DNA from: Tenrec ecaudatus | Lineage: Eukaryota; Chordata; Mammalia; Afrosoricida; Tenrecidae | Length of the DNA stretch: 64,000 nucleotides | Assembly (NCBI RefSeq): GCF_050624435.1 | Contig: NC_134547.1 | Span: 32,684,419-32,748,418, forward strand | Reading direction: 5' to 3' | Shown: piece by piece, positions 1 through 10,879 of the stretch | How the letters are laid out: each line of letters begins with the position of its first letter | Numbering within the stretch: position 1 is the stretch's first letter | The notes under the pieces: generated by a model | Told to the model about the DNA's origin: nothing | Database searches by the model: none | What the model saw: only the letters and a program-made list of their open reading frames with translations | Made by a program: the position numbers and the translations under genes

Positions 1-107
1 GTTGAGGACAACAAATGTACAAATGTGCTGTACACAATGGATGTATTATGGATTGTGATAAGAGTTATATGAGCCCCCCAATAAAATGATTTTTTTAAAA
101 AGAAGAA
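1..107 (+). mobile_element. 3' end of L1-type tail, family A (cut by window start)
   Basis: This is the terminal ~100 bp of the commonest repeat of the window, called family A here. It has the diagnostic block acaaatgtgct..caatggatgta, then tggattgtgataagag, then the poly(A) signal aataaaatga and an A-rich tail. The tail on the right shows plus orientation. Family A has no open frame of its own and behaves as the 3' UTR of an afrotherian L1, inserted with 5' truncation. Confidence 0.75.
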
Positions 108-436
108 ATCAAATGATTTCTTTGGCAGTTGGCTGCTCTTTGGCCCCCTTGGCTGGCAGCAGGAGGGCTGCCCTGGGCAGGGCCCACTCGAGCAGCAGGG
201 TGGTGGGCATAGCAGGCATCTTATTTACAGGGACACCCTGCCCTCCTGGCCAGCATGGGGAAGAAACCTTGGCCCAAATGCCTGGGGCCCGGGCAGGAGC
301 CAGCTACCTCCTGGGCTGGGCCTCATCCTGGTGAACGGACAGGTATGTGGCCTGATGCACCACTGTATGCTGGATGAACAGTGCTGAGCAAGATAGGCAA
401 GAGGTGGGGACAACCACTGCGGCCACTAGGAGGGAC

Positions 437-612
437 CTCACCTAGCTGCTGGGGTGTGGCCCACTTGTCACCTTGAGGTCATCTTCTTGACTTGCCTGCT
501 CCAACTGGCCCTCTTCCACTCTTGGTTACCTGTCTCACTTCACATGTCACATCTCCCTTGAATCTAGGGGTGCTAGCCCTGCCAACCACTTCATCTTCCC
601 ACTAGATTCTTC
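437..612 (+). repeat. Left arm of a 176-bp inverted duplication
   Basis: The reverse complement of this segment aligns without gaps to 2934-3109. I count 9 mismatches in 176 positions (about 95% identity), with only one mismatch in the middle ~120 bp. Weaker homology continues inward to about 757, where the partner reaches about 2787, at far lower identity and with gaps. The arms are about 2.3 kb apart. It does not resemble any repeat family I know. Confidence 0.85.
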
Positions 613-1255
613 CATGGGGGACAGGGGTGGGTGCTGGAGTAGAGAGGCCAAGGTTTGGGCCCAGTCACTCCTGATTTGGGGATGACTGGGCCCAGTATGT
701 TGGGCTCAGAGATGCCAGTTTTAGGGGACCCTCATCTCAGCCCCACCTGCCACCCACCTCCGGCTGTAATTGGCACAGTCTCCAGAACCTCGCAGGTTCC
801 CTCCCTCCTGCGTCTCTGTCACAAGTACAAGTATCAGTACCACTGCCTGCCCCTCCTTTCGGGAGAGTGCTGACCGCTCCCCAGGGACACCTGGCTCCTG
901 CCTAGGGGAGGGAGGCCTGCAGACAAGCGGTCTTCTAATGTGGACAGTGGTGGCCGCCAGGCTGGGAGAAACACCAACAATGGAAGAGAGCAGTGGGGGC
1001 CGGGCGGGAGGGCGGTGCGGTGAGAAGGCCAAGGTCTGCTCCCAGGTTTGGGGTGGGAGTTGTGAGGGGCAGCGGGCTCTATTTGGCCTTCAACCAGTCT
1101 TGCTCATACCTCCAGACCTGTGCCTGCTGCCACTTCCCTCTTTATAGTGAAGATCTGAGTAGGCAGTGCCCGGCACTCTTGGTGCATTGGGCCACCCCGG
1201 GCCATGAAAAGAGACAGAGAATGAGGGAGGTGGATCAGACAGCTGGCTGTGGGCA

Positions 1256-1292
1256 GGCAATACACACACGCGCACACACACCCACACACACC
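1256..1292. repeat. Imperfect (CA)n microsatellite
   Basis: A CA-rich run interrupted by CG and CCC. Confidence 0.85.
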
Positions 1293-2559
1293 ATCTTGGG
1301 CATCGCCAGCTTGACTAAAGGCACTCAAGTCAGTGGTTCCTCAGACCAGATCTCTCCCTCTGACTTACGATCCACAACCAGACACCCCCAATCCCACCGA
1401 GAATCCTGAGCAATGAGGAGCCAGCCACCCTGTTGGGCCCTGAGCCCAGACAGGAACCAGGAGTCCAGGGGGGTCCATGTGGGTAAGGAGGCAATCTCCA
1501 CAGGGGAGAGAAGGACAGAAGAAGCAGTCAGTCCTCTGACTCCATGGGAGGGTGCTCAGGCACTTTAGGGTGTGGAGGGCCACCTGATCACCACGGCCAG
1601 CTGATGGGAGCATCGAGGGCTGGGGCAGGGCAGAGGCGGGGCCCAAGTGGAGGTGCAGTCTGAAGGCATTCTAGAGACTGCTATTGATCACTGCCAGGGA
1701 AGCTGGTGGGGATGGTGGGGGGTCCTAGATCCACAGACCAGAGGCCCAGGCTGCCTACAGGGCACCCTACAGCCCCCTGCAGCCCCACTGCCCATAGTTT
1801 CCATGTGCATAACACCAGAGGAAAGCCCTGTCACCCTGTCAGGCCTTCTCTGACACACCTCCCCACCTCTGGCTTCCTCCTGCCCCTGCTCAAGCCAGCT
1901 CCTGGAGTGCGCTGGGCTCCTGCCCAGCCTGCTCTGTTGGCCAGGAGCCCGCCCATGCCCATGCTGGCCACTCTTCCCTCGCTCCAGCAGGGCCACAAGG
2001 CCCTGCTGCCCACCTCTGAGTCTCTAAGGCCCTTCTTCTCCCACCAAACTGCAGAGCATGCTTGGTGGGGGTCATGCTACTGTCTACACCCCACCCCCAA
2101 TTCCCCACTTAGTCATAAAGGGTTTAGAAGTAGGAAGCATGGTAATGCCCAGGACATCTCAGGCCATGATAGATGAAGGAGGGAGCCAGTGGCTGGGCAC
2201 ACCATCTCACTTCACCCCAACCTGTGCCAGCAAAGTGGCCCTGTGCACAGCCCCGTCCCCTTTACTAGGTCTGACCACCTCAACCACGGAGCAGTGCTGC
2301 TGAGTCAACTGGGGGGCCAGTTGCCTGGTGGAGGGCAGGAGGCAGGAGCGAGCAAAAAAAGCATCAGGTCAATCGTGGAGGGGGCCTTCCTTCAACCTGG
2401 GCCCTCCTCCCTAGCCCGGGGCTGGTTCCTGCGCCTCCAGGACAGGGTGCATCGGCGAGAGTGTGGCACATGCAGGGAATGGGGAGCCGCTCCTACACAA
2501 AGCCACTACGAAGCCTGCAGGCCAGGCTCCTCACATGTCCCCACAGAGGAGTAGAGATC

Positions 2560-2786
2560 CCTGCCTGGCTCTATTGACAAAAATCCCACCGTAATGCAGA
2601 TATTTCTCACATTTTTATCGTGCTCTTGTATGTTGATTCATCGCAGTTTTGTCAATAAAAAAGGGGGGGGGGATATCACATAAAGTCTCACAGTAAAACT
2701 GCCACCAAAAAGTATTTATAGCTATGATAACAGCAAATTCTATGTTGAAGGAGCTTGGTGGCAGTGGGGAGGACAAAGCGCCAGAG
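2560..2786. other. AT-rich single-copy block
   Basis: An abrupt change from GC-rich to AT-rich sequence, lying between the arms of the inverted duplication. It has a G-run near 2662 and a segment (2570-2660) that looks like conserved non-coding DNA. No repeat or exon was recognised. Confidence 0.3.
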
Positions 2787-2933
2787 GAAGAGGCTGGTGG
2801 CAAGTGGGCCTCAGATAAAGGCCCCCTCAAACTGGCATCTGTAGGCCCCGCTCACTGGGTCCCAACCATGCCAAAGCAGGAGCAATTAGGATTAGGTCTC
2901 AGGCTCCCCTCTCCGGCACCTCTCACCCCCGTC

Positions 2934-3109
2934 GAAGAATCTGGTGGGAAGAGGAAGTTGTTGGCAGGGCCAGCACCCCTAGATTCAAGGGAGATGTGAC
3001 ATGTGAAGTGAGACAGGTGACCAAGAGTGGAAGAGGGCCAGTTGGAGCAGGCAAGTCAAGAAGATGACCTCAAGGTGACAAGTGGGCCACATCCCAGTGG
3101 CCAGGTGAG
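2934..3109 (-). repeat. Right arm of the 176-bp inverted duplication
   Basis: This arm pairs with 437-612 in inverted orientation. The two arms have equal length and no indel. Similarity falls off abruptly on the outer side (beyond 3109 and before 437) and gradually on the inner side. Confidence 0.85.
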
Positions 3110-3602
3110 TTTAAGGGGCCCAACAAAGACACGTAGGAGCTGGCGGGCAAGGAAAAGTTTGCCAGGTTCAGAAAAGGAGGCACGAACATGCCTAGTATAT
3201 GTCAGCACATGCATGCTGAAACCAGGTCCCCATGCTCCCTTAGTCCCTTTAAAATGGAGACCTTCAGCTGATCAAGTCAATCAATAGGAGTTTCGTTTCT
3301 ATAACATCTCTTTGGCAAATGCATTCCCTGGTCCTGGTAGGAGTCTTTCTCAGGCAAAGCATAAACTGTGGAGGTGGCGCAACTGGAAGAGCAGGCTTCT
3401 CTTTTAAAATATAAATGTGGGAAGACGCGTGCAGAGTCCCAGGGGTGGGAAAGCCGCTCAGGTCATTAGCGGCTCTTGCCTGTTTACCCACAGTAATTGG
3501 TGGGTGGGGAGCGAGGCAGGGCTGGGCTGGGTGCTGGAAAGGTGGGCGGGAAGTACCCACAGGGAAAGTGGCAGCCAGAGTGAGCCAGAAGCAGGGAAAT
3601 TG

Positions 3603-3632
3603 GAGGGGAGGGGAGGGTAAGGGAGGGGAGGG
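3603..3632 (+). other. G-rich tract with G-quadruplex potential
   Basis: Six runs of three or more G are separated by one- to three-base loops in under 30 bases, satisfying the usual G3+ N1-7 quadruplex pattern. No gene start is recognised next to it. Confidence 0.5.
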
Positions 3633-3829
3633 CAGCGTGCTCTGGAGCCACGCTTGCTATTTTGGGTAATTAGCAAGGGGTCAGGGATAATTTCTTTTTC
3701 CTAGAATGTCTGCTTAGGGGTCAGGCATGTATACTTACACCAATGGGCTGGGGAAATGGGCAAGCACACGTCTTTTTTAAAAAGGAGGAAAAACGCCGGG
3801 GAAGATCTCTGCTCGGTGCTGGCAACCCT

Positions 3830-4600
3830 TCCCCTGCACATCTTTCTCTTTATGCGGTTTTGTCTCAGTGATTCGAGCATGTTCTAATTTTGTCATTCAA
3901 GCCATCTGACTTTCACTGCTCTCTACAAACAAAACCTAATTTAGTCTGAGATGTTTTAAGTCATAACAATGACGGATGGCCAGGGTTCAGGTGTGGTGGA
4001 ATATTTAAATACCTGGTCTGTATTTTTTTCTGATAAAAAGACAGGCAGCTTTTTTTTGTACTCTGATTAATTATGATTTTGCATTTCAGAAAAAAATAGC
4101 TTTTTCTATTCTACATTATTAATTGGTTATTTAATTAGGAATTCTCCAAGCTTCAGATGTTGGGAAGCTAAATCTGTGAGTGGGTTTAAAAAAAGCCTGG
4201 CTCCATCCTGTTGCCTTTTTGTATCTTGTGAAGGTCACAATAAGACGTGATTGTTTGGCATAGCGGCAGTGAATTATGCCACCCAGACAAGCTTTTAACC
4301 CATGTGCCTTCACTCCGAGTGAGACGCGCGGGCATGTGCTCTCTTTAAACCGTTCTCTATTGAAGAGGATTCAATCACCATAATGAATCTGAGGCCAGGC
4401 AGCAATCTTCCGCACTGAAAGAATTTCTAAAAGATTGTAGAATTTGTAAAACGAACAGCTCGCAGACTAAATGGCTGTGTGGGTGAATCAATTATTGCAA
4501 GGCCCCGAGTAGTCATAATATTTAGTACATATCATAGAGTGTTTCAGGTACAATAAGATATGCTCGTTTTTTTTCCCAGTTCCTGCTGGAAGTGGTACCG
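3830..4600. promoter_or_regulatory. Candidate conserved non-coding (enhancer-like) block
   Basis: This is single-copy, AT-rich sequence with no transposable-element similarity and no open exon. It has many homeodomain-type TAAT cores, including attaattatg near 4070, attattaattgg near 4117 and aatcaattattgc near 4487. Such repeat-free, TAAT-rich blocks in a gene desert beside a developmental regulator are typical of deeply conserved enhancers. The flanking gene in human would be ZNF536. Conservation itself cannot be seen from one genome. Confidence 0.4.
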
Positions 4601-4649
4601 GATCCCTGCAAACAACGCCAGCCAATCTGCAGCTCCTGCTTAGACCTGG

Positions 4650-4695
4650 GTCACGTAAAACACGCACACGCACACGCACACATGCACACACAGGC
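4650..4695. repeat. Imperfect (CA)n microsatellite
   Basis: Alternating CA and CG units, including cacacgcacacgcacaca, with a short CATG break. Confidence 0.85.
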
Positions 4696-4799
4696 CCCAT
4701 GCCTCGCTGTGCATGACGAGGAAGGGGGTGTATCTCAGAGGAGGGGCTGGCTCTCCCCGGGCCCAGCACAGCCCCGCCAAGTCTGCCCCCACCAACCCA

Positions 4800-4990
4800 C
4801 GGAGATGCTCGCTTGCCAGATTTCTCTTTTGAGCCTGGTTTTGAGCCATTTCCTTATTAATACAATAATTATTTTTCTCTGACAGCGCCATTTATAACCA
4901 TCTACTCTGTGTCCAAGTCGCCCTGTTTTCATTAATCAATGGACATGGGGACAACTGTCATCACTCCTCTGGATTATGACTTATCGGCCC
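4800..4990. promoter_or_regulatory. Second candidate conserved non-coding block
   Basis: A short AT-rich, repeat-free island with cttattaatacaataatta and cattaatcaatgg inside GC-rich surroundings. The composition and motif content resemble 3830-4600. It is separated from that block by a GC-rich stretch with a CA repeat. Confidence 0.35.
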
Positions 4991-6065
4991 TGTGCAGGCT
5001 CCTCTCGGGTGGACCAGGACTACACGGAGGATGGGGCCTTTCGGGCTGCCTGGTGGGAAGCGACTCCCAGATAAGCCTAGGTGCCTTCTGAAGGTGCAGA
5101 CCTCAGAGAGCGGCATCAGGGAATCCCACGTCCCTGGTGCCTTCTGCAGTGAGCAGCAGAAGCTGACGAGAGCTGCTCCCACGGTGCTTCAGGTTTCAGA
5201 CAGGCAGAGCCCGCCTCAGGCATTGTAGGAAAGCTGGGTGAGGCCCAAGGGGACCTGGAAGCACCGGGCTATGTCATCAGGACAGGGAGCCTATGGTGGG
5301 CACTGCAGCGATTCAGGCTGCAACCAGGTCCCCCAACCTATCCCCACAGAGCATGCCCTCGCGATGAGCATGTCGCATAAAAGGACATTATACAGTTTCC
5401 CAGTACCCCAGAAGTGGCATTGCTCAGTGTCCCCTCCACTTAGATTCCCTGGTTGACGCTCTACATTTTGAGACCAATGAAACCACAATTCATCTTCAGA
5501 GGTGGCCGACATCTGTTCTGTACCAGCCTTTTTGCATGGCGGAGGCATGTTTGTCACAGCACTGAAATGGCTCCCCATTCTCAGCTGGTACCGAGAAGAA
5601 AAGAAGATCCCAGCATCATTCTAAACCCTGTCGACTCTCCTGTGAGCCTCCCCTGCAAATTCCTTTGCCAACTTAGCCGAGAAGCCAGGGTCTTCCCCGA
5701 ACGCTGCAGAATGGATGCAAGCATGGCTCTCAGGCAGCCCGGCCGAATCCTCTCTCAGCCAGACCTCCTCTGGATTACTTGGGGCGATGCTCCTTCTGAG
5801 TGCACCCAGGTCACTCCGAAGTCGGGCACTAGGCATTCCATCCGTGCCCCCAAACGTCCTTTCTGCCCAACTCGCCACTGCCCTCTTCCCCTACCCTCCT
5901 GAGAGTGGAGTGGATTAAAGCTTGGGGAGCAACACAGCAATAAGATCCCTGTGAGCAAAGAATATCATGTTCTTGACCTCTACAAGGAACATTATAGAAC
6001 TTTATTAAGAAATCCCAGGGGGCTCAACAAGGGTGGGAAAGGGAAGGGGCTAAAAAAAAAAATCC
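4991..6065. other. Single-copy stretch, nothing recognised
   Basis: The longest plus-strand frame here (5453-5902, 149 codons) has no recognisable domain or exon boundaries and is probably a chance frame in GC-rich sequence. No repeat is seen. Confidence 0.4.
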
Positions 6066-6237
6066 CTTTAAAGCTGTAGTAGAGAAATACACCATATTCA
6101 TGGAAAGGAATGTTTAAGATTGTATAACTATCAATTCTCCCACAATTGAACTGATTAACTCAATATTATTCCATTAAAAACCCCAACAGGGATTTTCTAA
6201 GAACATATTTAAAGTTTCAAAAATGTATCTGCAAGAA

Positions 6238-6460
6238 TAACTATTGTCAGTTGTCATCCAGTCAATTCCAATGGAAATCAACGCGGTGTGCATCAGCGTT
6301 GGACGGCGCCCCACAGGGTGGCCAATGGCTCAGTTGTTTGAGGGAAGTAGATCAGTAAGTCTTTCTTTGCAAGCACCTCGGGGTGGACTTGACGTGACCA
6401 CTGTGGGTGAGCAGCTGAGGACATTAACCTTCTGTGCTTCCCAGGGATCAACGGAAGAAT
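6238..6460 (-). mobile_element. AfroSINE-type SINE inside an old L1
   Basis: In the antisense direction, the SINE's 3' end (gtcatccagtcaattcca) lies on the left and its tRNA-like head on the right. It is rather diverged and has lost a clear B box. Confidence 0.6.
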
Positions 6461-7145
6461 AGGGAGCCAAGCCCAGGTGGGGCATTTGTGAAGATGAAAA
6501 GCAGAGAGGAACAACGTACAGTCCTGCCTTTTATTAGAAATCAGTAAGAAGCCACAGTCATTAACAGTGTGGTATTAGTGCAGGAAAAAAATAAATCAAC
6601 CAGAAAAACAGAATAGAAAGCCCAGAAATAGACCCTCGTGTTAAGATGAATGCTACTGGCTTTATGACAAAAGCAATATGTGAGATCAGTGAGGGAAAGA
6701 GGGGTTGTAGAGTTGAAAAAATAGTGATCTGAAAAATATTAAATGGAACCTTCTCCTCACACCAAGTTAAAAAACAAATCCTGTAAATATTAAACGTTTT
6801 ATTAGAAAATACAACTAAATAGCATTTTGCCCTCAGGGATAGGAATAGACTTTGTTACAAGCATCAATGACTATGGAAAACTACTGATACATTTGGCTAT
6901 GTTAAAATAATCTTATATTGATAAGATCCCTTATTAAAAAAGACAAACTACAAGATAATTATAACTGACAAAAGATGAATACGACAAACCACGTGAGAGC
7001 TGGAGTGGACCTGGCTGCTCCTTTTCTGGATCGTGCAGGGTCTCTGCCTTGGTCCACCGGAGCACTTGGCATTTTTGTACTTTTCCTTTCAGTGGAAAAT
7101 ATCTGAGTTTTCCTTCTCGGATCACTTTGTCTTGCATAGTATATA

Positions 7146-7340
7146 AACTATCAAGGGCTCATAATGGGGGAGGGAGGAAAAAATGAGGAGCCGATATCAA
7201 AGGCTCAGGTAGAAAGAAAATGTTTTGAGAATGATGATGGAACCAATATGTACAAATGTGCTTGACACAATGGATGTATGTATGGGTTGTGGTAAGAGCT
7301 GTAAGAGCACCCAATAAAATGATTCTTTGTAAAGTTTGTC
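7146..7340 (+). mobile_element. 5'-truncated family A tail (~190 bp)
   Basis: It starts at 'gggctcataatgggggag' and ends with caataaaatgattc. It carries the shared block gaaaatgttttgagaatgat. It sits inside the old L1 that resumes at about 7341. Confidence 0.7.
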
Positions 7341-7675
7341 TCACACAGGTTCTAGCTTTCTCACATTTCACTGTATTAAGAATATATAGAACTATATATC
7401 AGTTAGAAGAGCATACAAATACACCAATGGAAAATAATCCATGGCCATACATCAGCATTTCACAGAAGAATAAATATATGTGGCCAATAGGATCATATGA
7501 AGAGATTGATGACCAGGGATATAAGTGAAATTGAGATCATAATATTTATTAATCATCATATTATTTAATAAGAATAATTTATTAATAATAAAATCCATAA
7601 TCAGAAGGGGGCTTGTATTGGAGCATAAAGTCTGAGCATCTACTTTACAGAAGGCGATGGATGACAGTGAATGCC

Positions 7676-8627
7676 TGTGGTAGTTATATAATTTCATGTC
7701 AACTTGAAGATATATAACAGTATACGCTCTAGTTCCTGAATGCTTACCCCCCACACCCCACTGCCAAGACCCAGTTTTACCTTAACAAATCTGGATAGAC
7801 CAGAGAACACACACTGGTACAGATAAGCGCTCTCAACGCATGGAATTCAGGTCAGATAAACCCCTCAGAAACAGTAGTGAGAGTAGCAATATCATGAGGG
7901 TAGAGGGATGGTCGATGACAGGGGAGAGAAAGGGGGAACCCACCACAGGATTGCATGTATACCACCCCCCAGAAGGGGACGGATAACAGAAATGAGGGTG
8001 GAGGCAGACTATGGAAAGCGTAAGATATGAAATAATAATAACAATATAGCAAGGATTCAAGAGCGTGGGATAGTGGGTGAGGAAGGGAAAAAGATGAGTT
8101 CATACCAAGGGCTCAGGTAGAAAACGTTTTGGAAATGATGATGGCAACATATGTACAAATATGCATCATACAATTGATGTATGGAATATTATAAGAGCCC
8201 CCAAATAAATTGATTTTAAATAAATAAAATAATAAAACTGTAGGGTTGCTATTCAACCTGATCAGGTCACAGTCTGAAGGTGCCTCCATGTGGGTGTGGC
8301 CTTCTCATAAGAAGGGCCCTGGGAACCTCCCCCACCTTCCCCCCAACCCCCCTTCACCTTCCTGCTGGTGAAGCACTCTGAGAGCTGCCAGAGCCACCAC
8401 CATGGGAGCCACATGATTTTGTACCCACAGGCCTGTGATCTTCCTGCCTTCTGCATCACTGCATGTAGGTCTGCAGAGGGACTTATGGACTAGTATCAGA
8501 CTTATGGACTTGAGCTGGACTGGACTGGAATGTTTTCTCAATAAATAATTACTTCTTTACATAAGGCTCTTTATTAGACATATATGAGTGTCACTGCATG
8601 TGTTTCTCTAGTCAACCCGACCAAACA
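7676..8627 (+). mobile_element. ERVL/MLT2-like solo LTR, split by a family A insertion
   Basis: The first ~40 bp (tgtggtagttatataatttc, with atgtcaactt) match the start of class III LTRs. The remainder resumes at about 8238 with gctattcaacctgatcagg and runs to about 8627. It holds ctgcatcactgcatg, acttatggact, an aataaataattac poly(A) region and a final gtttctctagtcaaccc. Related pieces lie at 9049, 32932 and 63616. It carries no retroviral gene. Confidence 0.55.
7716..8237 (+). mobile_element. Family A tail inserted in the LTR
   Basis: It starts in the middle of the family A consensus (ctctagttcctgaatgctt) and runs to the A-rich end at 8237. It includes the block ggacggataacagaaatg. It splits the LTR at a point where only about 20 bp of LTR appear to be missing, so it is younger than the LTR. 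Confidence 0.65.
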
Positions 8628-8639
8628 CACTGCCCCAAA

Positions 8640-10759
8640 TCCATTCGCAGAGTTCTCACCTAGATTAAACCTCCAGAGAATTCCCTCCATTCAACCCGAT
8701 GCCCCCGCACTGACCCACAGTGCTAAGGGGGACAGCACTGGGGACATGGTGCAGGTATTGTGCCCAGTCTGTCACCGCCACCGCCCCCCACCCCCACATC
8801 CCTCGAGAGAAACATGAAGAGAACACATCAGAGCAGCAAGGAGAGCAAAGCAATGAAGTAACCCCCCCCCCCAAGGAATCCCCAAAATAGACTTCAGAAT
8901 CGGTGGGCAGGACGTGACACTTCACCAGATCTGATTGGAAAACAATCAGAAGGTCCAGCAGCCATACCTGGAACTTCTATTTATTTACTCCTTTTTCTTC
9001 TTTTTTCTTTTTTCTCATGTCTATCCATATAAGAGAGGCAGGACAACCCACTGCCACTGGAACCACAAGACTGCACCCACTGGCCTGTGATCTTCCCACA
9101 TTTTGCATCATTGCAAGTGGCTGAGTGAGTCTGAAGAGTCATTTATAGACTCGTACCAGGCTTATGGGAATAATATCAGACTTCTGGACTGGGCTGGGAT
9201 GTTTTCTCAATATGCAATTTCTCCATGATATAAAAAGCTCTTTCTTGTACATCTAAGAGTATCAATGAATTTGTTTCTCTAGTCACCCCAGTCTAACACA
9301 AAAATGTTCTAGAATTGATTGTGGTGATGATTGTATAACTCTTCTTACTCTGATTGAATAATTGAATTATATGATATCTGAGTTCTATGTCAATAAAATC
9401 ATGTTTTAAAAGAAAAGATAAAAGATAGGCAGGACAACCAATCCCAAGGAGAAAACAATAGGTCTGTCTTCAGGGGAATATGGGAGAGGAGGAGGTGAGA
9501 GAAAGGGAGGCCCCAGCCAACAAACCCAGAGACAGGGGAACAATAAGAGATCTAAACTCGATGGCAAGGAGGATGTAGAATGTCTGGTGGGGGTTGATCA
9601 AGTGCAATGTAGCCAAGAGAAAGTACTGAGAGTCCAATGAAGGGAGAACATGATAGTGGGACAGGAGGAAAGTAAAAGGAAATAGGGGAAAGAACTAGGA
9701 AGCTAGACATTTATAGAGGTACAAATATCAGTATACACATACATAAAAATATTAATTTATTATTAGGGATATAGGTCTATGTACATATATTTAAATGTTA
9801 ACTATTAAGGTAGCAGACAGGCATTGGGTCTCTACTCAAGCACTTCCTCAATGCAGAACCACTTTGTTCTAATAACCTGGCATTCTGTGATACTCACCTT
9901 CCTGACATGATTGCTGAAGTCAAAAGGGGTGCATAGCAAAAGTGGTGGAGAAAATTGATGGTGCCCGGCTATCAAAAGATATAGCATCTGGGGTCTTAAA
10001 AGCTTGAAGATAAACAAGCGGCCATCTAGTAGGGAAGCAATAAGCCCACGTGGAAGAAGCACACCTGTGTGATCATGAGGTGTCAATGGGATCAGGTATG
10101 AGGCATCAAAGATCCAAAACAAAAAATCATATTAACATGAATGAGGGGAAGGGTGGAGTGAAGACCCAAAGCCCATGGATAGACAATTGAACATCCCCTT
10201 CCAGAAGGGCCCCAAGAAAAAGACGAGTCCATCAGGGCGTAGCACAGCACCGACGGACACACAATACTCCCACCCTGCTATCATGACCCCAGATCCACCT
10301 TACAAATCTGGCTAGACTGGGACATGTACAATGGTACACATAAGAGCTCTCGACACACGGAATCCAGGACAGACAACCCCCCAGGAACAGTAATGGGAGC
10401 GGGGCATGAGGGTGGAGGAAAGGGGGAGAAATGGGAAACCGTTTACAATGATCGATGTATGACCCATCCCCCAGGGGACAAATAACAGAAACATGGGCAA
10501 AGGGAGACAGTGGACAGTGTAAGATATGAGAAGAAGAATTTATCATTTATCAGGGGTCCATGAGGGTGTGAGGAGTTGGGGGGGAGGGAAAAAAGAGGAG
10601 CTAATACCAAAGGCTCAAGCAGAAAGAAAATGTTTTGAAAATGATGATGGCAATATAATCACAAATGAGTTTGATACAATTGATGTATGGATTGTTATAG
10701 GAGCTGTAAGAGCCCCCAATAAAATTATTTATTAATAAAAAACAAATTTTAAAAAAAAG
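8640..10759 (+). mobile_element. Longest family A copy (~1.7 kb without its insert)
   Basis: The order is a GC-rich part (8640-8960), a T-rich tract (8970-9020), an A/G-rich part (9425-9720), the block ctggcattctgtgatactca (9878), the block tgcccggctatcaaaag (9961) with gcatctggggtcttaaaag, and the terminal block with caataaaattattt and an A-rich tail (10713-10759). The block around ggggtcttaaa and gcggccatcta has a clear counterpart in the elephant L1 tail I know. No sense-strand coding frame exists. A 373-bp insert sits at 9049-9421. Confidence 0.65.
9049..9421 (+). mobile_element. Composite insert: LTR 3' part joined to an L1-type tail, with target duplication
   Basis: Left and right flanks carry the same 18-bp word with one difference (aagagaggcaggacaacc at 9031-9048; aagataggcaggacaacc at 9422-9439). 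Between them lie an ERVL-like LTR 3' part (about 9049-9300) and then an L1-type tail (gaattgattgtggtgatga, ending tcaataaaatcatgttttaa). The duplication and the A-rich end indicate one reverse-transcribed insertion containing both parts. Confidence 0.6.
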
Positions 10760-10879
10760 AATTCCCTCGGTTAATTGACCAGAGTGCATTGGAAGGTGGA
10801 TTTCTGCAGACAGAGTTGGCTTCAATTAGCATCTCACACTTGTTTCTCCTTTTGACTCATTTTTAACTTGCTCCACTTT

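Larger units (their letters stand above)
108..2560. other. GC-rich single-copy stretch, no gene seen
   Basis: The stretch is rich in CCC/GGG with short open frames on both strands. None shows a recognisable domain, splice-site-bounded exon or codon pattern. It contains one arm of the inverted duplication (437-612) and a CA-rich run near 1256-1292. I see no transposable element in it. Confidence 0.5.
6066..7560 (+). mobile_element. Old L1 LINE, ORF2 C-terminal part to 3' region, interrupted twice
   Basis: The pieces 6066-6240, 6530-7145 and 7341-7560 read in order as the late ORF2 and 3' part of an old L1. Signs include the 'tccattaaaaaccccaacagg' type segment, the 'aatagaaagcccagaaatag' segment, and the 'tggccaataggatcatatga' segment from just before the L1 3' UTR. 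All frames are broken. An AfroSINE (6238-6460) and a family A tail (7146-7340) inserted later. Confidence 0.6.

Noticed and set aside
5453..5902. 149-codon plus-strand frame in single-copy DNA
   Set aside because: No recognisable domain, no splice-bounded exon structure, and overlapping frames of similar quality on the other strand.
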